Below are positions 58,428-64,000 of a stretch of 64,000 bases of DNA, piece by piece. The translations under genes and the position numbers were made by a program. Positions within the stretch are counted from its first letter, which is position 1, and every line of letters starts with the position of its first letter. This DNA is from Microbispora siamensis. GTDB taxonomy: Bacteria > Actinomycetota > Actinomycetes > Streptosporangiales > Streptosporangiaceae. Location of the stretch: assembly GCF_016863095.1 (NCBI RefSeq), contig NZ_BOOF01000018.1, positions 62,001 through 126,000 of the forward strand, in the 5' to 3' direction. The notes beneath the pieces are model-generated. The model was not told where the DNA came from and did no database searches. It saw nothing but the letters and a program-made list of their open reading frames with translations.

Positions 58428-59132
58428 GGAAATACTCCGGTGATCGGTACGGCTGTGGATGCGAGTGCCTTGCGGCGGAGGCGTGGAAGGCTCAGTGCGT
58501 GAGCGTTCCCCGGCGAGCGGGCAACGGGATGCTCATCGCGCACGCCGCGGTTGTCGCTCGCGACGAGCCGGGGAGCCGGCGACCAGGAGGCGCCGAGGTC
58601 TCGCACGACGGTGGCGGCGACCACGAGCAGGAAGACTGCCCACGCGCGGGGAGACAAGCACGTGGAGACAAGGATGAGGACATGGCAGGGCGAACTCTCC
58701 GCTGAGAGATCCAGACAGCCTTTGCCGAGGCTGTCGTGCCGGCCGGATGTCCCGACACGCTCGTGAACGAGCGCCGCACCTTACGATCAGGAACGTACCA
58801 CGGGATTCGGGTGACAGGACAACCCGGTCCGGCAGCCGTGGGCGCGGCGGACGGCGGCTTCACCGCGATCCGAGAAGGAACGCCATCGGTCACTCAGCGT
58901 GAGAGCGCGGTCTTCGTGCAATGACATCGACGGCGGAGGTCTGGCACGCCGACGTACGCCCTGTGCACCACAATGTCAATTTGTCTGACTTACCGCCCTA
59001 ATATCACTTATTTTCGCTTTATGTCAGCAACATGACTCGCATGCCTTCGTGGGCGAAAAGAATTCATTGACAGGGGGTGACGGTAAACGTTTAATGTGTG
59101 CGATCTTGCGGATTTCGTACGGGAGATAACCC
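58428..59132. other. 705-bp gap with AT-rich promoter island
   Basis: No gene with coding character and a start signal. A minus-strand stretch around 58424-58640 shows some coding bias and one hydrophobic segment but no ribosome site, so it may be a remnant. An inverted repeat GACAGCCT/AGGCTGTC lies at 58714-58735. From about 58970 the sequence is much richer in A+T than the rest of the window. Confidence 0.5.
59067..59095 (+). promoter_or_regulatory. Strong sigma-70-type promoter for the LamG gene
   Basis: TTGACA (-35, perfect) and TTTAAT (-10, 5 of 6) with a 17-bp spacer, ending 37 bp before the start codon at 59133. It is the best consensus promoter seen in the window. Confidence 0.7.
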
Positions 59133-62100
59133 ATGTTTAGGTTTCCCGGACTGCGGAGTTGGCGTTCGCTCACTGCCGTGGTCGTGGCGGGTGTACTGGT
59201 GGGAACCGGGGCACCCCCGGCCGCGATGGCGGCACAGGAAAGTCGGACGGGGTCCGACGCGGGCCGGCTCAGCGGCTGGCAGCAGGCGCTCAAGCGCGCT
59301 GCCGAGATCCGGGAACCGGTCGAGGTGACCGAGGCCCGGACCGAGTTCACCACCACCTATGCCAATCCGGACGGCGAGTCGTTCCGGCTGGAGCAGTCGA
59401 CCACCCCCGTCCGGGTCAAGGGAGCGGACGGGGCGTGGGTGTCACCCGACGCGACGCTGCAGCGGCGCGCCGACGGAAGCGTGGGGCCGGCCGCCGCCGC
59501 CGTGGGCATCTCCTTCTCCGGAGGCGGTGACGGCGGGAACCTCGTCACGATGACCAGGGACGGCCGGACCCTCGGGCTGGGCTGGCCGGGAACCCTGCCC
59601 GCGCCGGTGCTCGACGGTCGGAACGCCACGTACCCGAACGTCCTGCCGGACGTGGACCTCAGGATGACGGCGACGACCGAGGGCTTCCGTCAGGTCCTGA
59701 TCGTCAAGACTCCGCAGGCCGCGGAGAACCCCGCGCTCGCCCGGATCCGGTACGCCGTCAAGTCGTCCGGGCTCAAGGTGGAGGAGACCGCGGACGGCGG
59801 CATGTCCGCCACTGACGGCAACGCCACCGAGGTCTTCACCTCGCCTCCGGCCGCGATGTGGGACTCCACCGGGAACCCCGCCGCCGGGCAGGCCACGGCG
59901 GAGGACGCCTCCGCGACCCCGTCCGCCTCGGCCCCGGCGGCCAAGGGCGGCACTCCCCAGGGCGCTCCCACCGCCGGGGAACCGGCGACACCGCAGACAA
60001 CACCGCAGACGACCCCGCAGGCGGCGCCGGAGACGAACGCCCCTTCGGACGAGGGGCAGGCCGCGGACGGTCCCGCCCCCGGGGCGGGGCACGCCGAACT
60101 GCCGATCGAGGTCGGCAAGGACACGCTCACACTCGTCCCCGACGCCGGCCTGCTGAAGCAGAAGGACGAGTCGGCCTACCCCGTCTACATCGACCCGACC
60201 GTCACCTGGGGCGAGACCGACAGGACACTGCTGCGCTCGGACGGCTACAAGTCGTACAACTGGGGCAACGGCAGCAACAACCAGGGTGAGGGCGTCGGCC
60301 ACTGCGGCACCTGGAACGGCTACTACTGCGGGCCCGGATACACCCAGCGGCTGTACTTCCAGTTCTCCCCCGCCAGCCTCAAGGGCAAGCAGGTGCTGAG
60401 CGCGGCGTTCCGCATCACCGAGCCCTGGGCGTTCCAGTGCGACCCCCGGTGGGTCGACCTCGTCCGTACGAACAACTTCACGTCGTCCACCACCTGGTCG
60501 GGCCGGCCGAAGGAGCTCGACTGGATGGTGGACCGCAACGTGTCGGCGGGCCGCGGCTCGGCGTGCGATCCCGACGAGCCGACCGCGCCGATCGAGTTCA
60601 AGGACAACCCCGAGGAGACGAACGAGAACCTGACCCCGACCGTGAAGGACTTCGCGGCGGGCAAGTTCTCCAAGCTCACACTGGAGCTGCGGGCGCACGA
60701 CGAGGGCGACACCTCCGCCTGGAAGCGGTTCAGGAACGACGCGGTGCTCGTCGTCGACTACGTCGGAATGCCGGGGGTGCCGACCGGCGTCGGCCTGGTC
60801 ACCGGCTCGGGCACGGTCTGCGAGACCAAGGAGTCGGCGCCCGCGGTCGTCTCCGACCCCACGCCCACCATGGCGACCATCCCGCAGACCCTCGCGGGCG
60901 GCGAGTCCGGCGCGATGCTGCGCGGGGCGTTCTACGTGCAGAAGAAGAACGCCGACGGGACCTGGACGCAGGCCTTCTCCACCATCGAGCGGCCGACGAC
61001 CGGGCACGTGGGCGACAACGTGAAGGTGACCGCCGACGCGCCGACGCTGTCGGAAGGGGTGCTCTACCGCTACGACTCGTGGACGCGCTCGTACTACAGC
61101 AACTACACCAAGTGGCTGGCCGGGACCAGCAGCTACCTGAGCGCGGGCTGGTGCTACTTCAAGGTCGACCCGACCGCGCCGAAGGCGCCGGTGGTCACGC
61201 TCGGCGCGCCGTACACCGCCTGCACCACCACGAGCTGCACGCCGGCCGGCGGGCCGGGGCAGAGCACCACCGTCACCTTCGGCCCGGCCTCCGGTGACAC
61301 CAACAACGTCGCCTACCAGTACCGCGCGTCCACCAGCTCGACCTGGTCGTCCGACGTCGCGGGCGCCACGGCCAAGGCCGTGATCACCCCACCGGCCGCC
61401 GGGACGTACAGCCTGTACGTCCGGGCCAAGGACAACGTCGGCAGGTACGGCGCGACCACGGTCGTCGACTTCCTCGTCGCCGCGGGCGCGGGCCCGGTCG
61501 GCAGGTGGCACTTCGACGAGGACTCCGGCGTCGCCGTCGACCGGGGCACCGGACACCACGACGCCACGCTGTCCGGCGGCGCCGTACGGGACGCCCGGGG
61601 ACGCCGCGGCGAGGTCTGGTACGACGACGCGGGCACGGCGCTGACCACCCCGAAGGTCGACAAGGGGCTGGGCCTGAACGGCACGACGGCGTACGCGGCG
61701 ACGTCCGGGCCCGTGCTGGAGACCCGGTCGGCCTACACGGTCGCGACCTGGGTGCGGCTCGACAAGGTGAGCGACGACGGCATCGTGCTGTCGCAGGACG
61801 GCTCTGGCGGCTACAGCCCCTTCCTGCTCTGGCACGAGAAGGACTACGGCGCCTTCTGCTTCGGGGTCAAGGAGAAGGACGAGGCGACGGGCAAGGCCTA
61901 CTACGGCGTCTGCGGCAAGAACGGCACGTCCAGGGCGAACGTCTGGACCCACCTGGCCGGCACCTACGACCCGGCGACGCAGAAGCTGAGCTTCTACGTC
62001 AACGGCGTGCCGCAGGGCACCGCCACCGTGCCCGGCATGTGGTCGGCCACGGGACCGTTCGAGATCGGCCGCTACAAGTGGGCCAACGTCTTCCAGTTCT

Positions 62101-62906
62101 ACTTCCCCGGCTCGATCGACGAGGTCGCCGCCTGGCAGCGGGTCCTGACCCCGGAGGAGGTCGCGACGGAGGCGCGGTCGGAGTCCCCGGCGTCCGGGCG
62201 CAACGATGTGGAGCTGGTGGCCGACTGGGACCCGGCGGGCGCCGCCGGGGCGCAGCTGCCCGACTCGCTGTCGGGCTACGGCCGGGCGCTGGCGCTGGCC
62301 GGCGGGGCGTCGCTGGACGGCGAGGGCCTGGTGCTGGACGGCGTGGACGACGCGGCCACCACCGCGGGCCCGGTCGTGGACGACACCGGCTCGTTCACGG
62401 TGACCGTGAAGGTCGAGCTCGACCGCGACAAGGTCCTCGCGAAGCCGATCGGGACCGTCGGCCAGGTGGCCGGGCAGCGTACGGCCGACGGCTCGTCGTG
62501 GGGCCTGTGGTTTGAGCTGACCGGCAAGGAGACGCAGCTCGACGACGACGGGAACGAGATCAGCGTCCCGGTCGGCTTCTGGCGCTTCGGCCGGGTCAAC
62601 AAGGACGGCACGAAGACTTGGGTGAGCTCCGACACCTCGGCCAGTCTGGACAGCCCGGTCCGCCTGACCGGCGTGTACGACGCCCTGGCGGCGAACGGGC
62701 GGGTGGTGCGGCTCTACGTCGGCCACGAGCAGAACGACCTCGACATGGCCTACACCGCCGTGCCCGGGTCGGGCGACTTCGCGGCCGGCAAGGGCTTCAG
62801 CGCGACGTCCTGGGGTCACTTCCTCCCCGCGAGGATCACCGATCTGCGGCTGTGGGCGGGCGCCATGGCCGATTCCGACCAGATGGACGCCGTCATCGGC
62901 GACTGA
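59133..62906 (+). CDS. Large secreted LamG-domain protein
   Basis: 1257 residues. Signal peptide MFRFPGLRSWRSLTAVVVAGVLVGTGAPPAAMA. An N-terminal region of the type found before actinobacterial RHS/wall-associated proteins follows (YPVYIDPTVTWGETDR), after an Ala/Pro/Thr-rich linker (about 255-315). Then come a DNRLRE-like jelly roll (about 370-540), a fibronectin-like part, and two concanavalin/LamG domains (about 790-980 and 1050-1250; SAYTVATWVRLD, GSIDEVAAWQRVLT). Probably surface adhesion or polysaccharide binding. It starts at the ATG after GGGAGA and ends at a strong terminator. Confidence 0.85.
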   Translation: MFRFPGLRSWRSLTAVVVAGVLVGTGAPPAAMAAQESRTGSDAGRLSGWQQALKRAAEIREPVEVTEARTEFTTTYANPDGESFRLEQSTTPVRVKGADGAWVSPDATLQRRADGSVGPAAAAVGISFSGGGDGGNLVTMTRDGRTLGLGWPGTLPAPVLDGRNATYPNVLPDVDLRMTATTEGFRQVLIVKTPQAAENPALARIRYAVKSSGLKVEETADGGMSATDGNATEVFTSPPAAMWDSTGNPAAGQATAEDASATPSASAPAAKGGTPQGAPTAGEPATPQTTPQTTPQAAPETNAPSDEGQAADGPAPGAGHAELPIEVGKDTLTLVPDAGLLKQKDESAYPVYIDPTVTWGETDRTLLRSDGYKSYNWGNGSNNQGEGVGHCGTWNGYYCGPGYTQRLYFQFSPASLKGKQVLSAAFRITEPWAFQCDPRWVDLVRTNNFTSSTTWSGRPKELDWMVDRNVSAGRGSACDPDEPTAPIEFKDNPEETNENLTPTVKDFAAGKFSKLTLELRAHDEGDTSAWKRFRNDAVLVVDYVGMPGVPTGVGLVTGSGTVCETKESAPAVVSDPTPTMATIPQTLAGGESGAMLRGAFYVQKKNADGTWTQAFSTIERPTTGHVGDNVKVTADAPTLSEGVLYRYDSWTRSYYSNYTKWLAGTSSYLSAGWCYFKVDPTAPKAPVVTLGAPYTACTTTSCTPAGGPGQSTTVTFGPASGDTNNVAYQYRASTSSTWSSDVAGATAKAVITPPAAGTYSLYVRAKDNVGRYGATTVVDFLVAAGAGPVGRWHFDEDSGVAVDRGTGHHDATLSGGAVRDARGRRGEVWYDDAGTALTTPKVDKGLGLNGTTAYAATSGPVLETRSAYTVATWVRLDKVSDDGIVLSQDGSGGYSPFLLWHEKDYGAFCFGVKEKDEATGKAYYGVCGKNGTSRANVWTHLAGTYDPATQKLSFYVNGVPQGTATVPGMWSATGPFEIGRYKWANVFQFYFPGSIDEVAAWQRVLTPEEVATEARSESPASGRNDVELVADWDPAGAAGAQLPDSLSGYGRALALAGGASLDGEGLVLDGVDDAATTAGPVVDDTGSFTVTVKVELDRDKVLAKPIGTVGQVAGQRTADGSSWGLWFELTGKETQLDDDGNEISVPVGFWRFGRVNKDGTKTWVSSDTSASLDSPVRLTGVYDALAANGRVVRLYVGHEQNDLDMAYTAVPGSGDFAAGKGFSATSWGHFLPARITDLRLWAGAMADSDQMDAVIGD

Positions 62907-62910
62907 CGGC

Positions 62911-62942
62911 GGTGCGGGGACCGGCTCGCCGGTCCCCGCACC
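62911..62942 (+). terminator. Strong hairpin terminator after the LamG gene
   Basis: Perfect 15-bp arms, GGTGCGGGGACCGGC and its complement, with only 2 nt between them (a few inner pairs must open). It lies 4 bp after the stop. Confidence 0.8.
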
Positions 62943-63002
62943 TCCCGCATCTCCCCCGGTTGATCCGCGGGTTCTCTCTTGTCCTCTCGAGGAGGTTGGG
63001 TC

Positions 63003-64000
63003 ATGCGTCGGCCCGGAATTCGTGCTGCCCTGGTGGCCGCGTTGGCGGTGGTGGTCTCGTTACCCGTCGGGGTGACGGCGGCCTCGGCCGCCACTGTCTC
63101 TACAGCACAGGGCCCACCCGGCGCCCCTCCCGTGCAGAAACAACGGTCCAGCAAGGTCAGGGCCATGGACGCGAGTGGGGCGAAGGAGGCCAGGGAGCGG
63201 GTCGCGGCGTCCAGGGCGCGCAACGACGCCGCCGCCGACCGGGCCGCGAAGGAGCGCGAGGCCGCGCGGTGGCCGGAGGCCGGCGAGGCCGACGTGCCGA
63301 TCGGCGGCGACCGGAGCGTCAGCGTGGGCGGGCTCCCGGTGAGCCTGAAGGCCGCCGCCCCGGCACCCGGCACGTCCGCCTCCCCGCAGGCCCCGGACAC
63401 ACAAGCCCCGGACGCGCAAGCGTCGGACGCGCAAGCGTCGGACGCGCAAGCGTCGAATTCACGAACACCGGACACGCAGGCCGCCGGTTCGCGGACGGCC
63501 CGCGTGCGGGTGCTCGACCGCGCCGCCGCCGAGGCGGCCGGGGTGGACGGGGTGCTGCTGACCGCGTCGGCGCAGGCCCCGGGCACCGCGACGCTGAGCG
63601 TCGGCTACGCCGCCTTCGCCTCGGCGTACGGAGGCGGGTGGAGCGGCCGGCTGCGCCTCGTGCGGCTGCCCGCCTGCGCCGCGACCACCCCGGAGCGGGA
63701 GGAGTGCCGCACGCGGACCCCGCTGGACACCGACAACGAGGCCGTGGCCCAGACCCTCTCGGCGCAGGTCGCGTTCGACGCCGCCCCGGCCGTGCTGGCC
63801 GTGACCGCCGACACCCCCGGTGAGGGCGGCGAGGCGGCGGACGGCAGCGGCAACTACGCGGCCACCCCGCTCTCCTCGTCGTCTACCTGGGAGGCGGGCG
63901 GCAACTCCGGCTCCTTCACCTGGTCCTACCCGATCGCCCCGGTGGAGCCGGCGGCGGGGCCGGCGCCCGCGCTCGACCTGTCGTACGACTCGGGCAGCGT
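63003..64000 (+). CDS. Secreted RHS/SpvB-like protein, N-terminal part
   Basis: The ATG at 63003 follows GAGGAGG; the gene runs off the right edge after about 332 codons. Signal peptide MRRPGIRAALVAALAVVVSLPVGVTAASA. A charged coiled-coil-like stretch (about 50-90), a repeat-rich Ala/Gln/Asp linker, then an SpvB-like start (ATPLSSSSTWEAGGNSGSFTWSYPI..., APALDLSYDSGS). In actinobacteria this beginning is typical of very long RHS-repeat proteins with a C-terminal toxin. The toxin end is outside the window. Confidence 0.75.
   Translation, partial: MRRPGIRAALVAALAVVVSLPVGVTAASAATVSTAQGPPGAPPVQKQRSSKVRAMDASGAKEARERVAASRARNDAAADRAAKEREAARWPEAGEADVPIGGDRSVSVGGLPVSLKAAAPAPGTSASPQAPDTQAPDAQASDAQASDAQASNSRTPDTQAAGSRTARVRVLDRAAAEAAGVDGVLLTASAQAPGTATLSVGYAAFASAYGGGWSGRLRLVRLPACAATTPEREECRTRTPLDTDNEAVAQTLSAQVAFDAAPAVLAVTADTPGEGGEAADGSGNYAATPLSSSSTWEAGGNSGSFTWSYPIAPVEPAAGPAPALDLSYDSGS
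63410..63454 (+). repeat. Three 15-bp tandem repeats in the RHS-like gene
   Basis: GGACGCGCAAGCGTC is repeated three times (63410, 63425, 63440) and encodes DAQAS units. Weaker copies flank it on both sides (PDTQA, PDAQA). The in-frame unit length lets copy number vary without frameshift. Confidence 0.85.

Noticed and set aside
58424-58657. Small membrane protein gene on the minus strand
   Set aside because: One hydrophobic stretch exists but the frame lacks a ribosome site and overlaps the NmrA gene start; at most a remnant.
59442-62819. 1125-codon minus-strand open frame opposite the LamG gene
   Set aside because: Composition is that of a reverse-complement shadow; the plus strand has a signal peptide, domains and a consensus promoter.
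63410-63454. Possible CRISPR or regulatory DNA repeat
   Set aside because: Repeats are directly adjacent without spacers and in frame, encoding a protein linker.

Overview
The window is very GC-rich with strong third-position GC, frequent GTG starts, overlapping ATGA/GTGA gene junctions, hairpin terminators without T-tracts and at least one likely leaderless gene. Together with the gene content (ROK and LacI sugar loci, a maltokinase-cap-like protein, CHAT/S8 peptidases, huge LamG and RHS-type secreted proteins) this points to a filamentous actinobacterium, most likely Streptosporangiales (Nonomuraea/Microbispora-like). The genus is an inference. No rRNA, tRNA, CRISPR array or intact insertion sequence was seen.

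Layout. 1-5377: a minus-strand glycan locus (ROK repressor, YdjC deacetylase, GPH symporter, GH42 beta-galactosidase cut by the left edge), followed by an ADP-ribosylglycohydrolase and a nuclease-like/Schlafen-group-3 helicase protein (to 8637). 8724-13949: a TetR/DUF2306 pair with three tandem operators, a penicillin-binding-protein-like serine hydrolase and a secreted CocE-type hydrolase. 14010-26716: the most unusual region. A TPR-CHAT protease is divergent from an operon of an S8 peptidase carrying four GHKPM repeats, an ECF sigma factor and a small acidic protein. Immediately downstream lies a five-gene cluster with an M15-like peptidase, an unknown 222-aa protein, a hemopexin-GH24 muramidase fusion and two large unknown proteins, none with an export signal. 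I propose the two parts form one regulated lytic/effector system (hypothesis).

26848-41181: mixed housekeeping and regulatory genes: TPR-like protein, PLDc_N membrane protein, APH-like kinase, MarR/MFS efflux pair, O-methyltransferase-like protein, the 3-oxoadipate end of the beta-ketoadipate pathway (thiolase plus CoA-transferase subunits), an orphan sensor kinase, an SDR enzyme, hemerythrin, an alpha/beta hydrolase beside a decayed MFS gene and its MerR regulator, an FMN-type oxidase and DedA. 41284-44870: a complete cytochrome P450 electron-transfer cassette (TetR, ferredoxin reductase, P450, ferredoxin). 44947-48038: a secreted beta-propeller with divergent TetR, and a Thg1-type tRNAHis guanylyltransferase.

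48078-55064: a beta-glycan uptake and degradation locus (LacI, ABC permeases, binding protein, GH5, GH42) whose 5' part is broken. A LacI C-terminal fragment is joined directly to a 5'-truncated permease near 48386, so the native promoter region is missing (deletion or assembly misjoin). 55207-58427: FAD monooxygenase, maltokinase-cap-like protein and NmrA-type reductase. 59133-64000: an AT-richer promoter island followed by a 1257-residue secreted LamG protein and the start of an RHS/SpvB-like secreted protein running off the right edge.

Most divergent promoters carry clear palindromic operators beside their regulator genes, so several small regulons can be read directly from the sequence.
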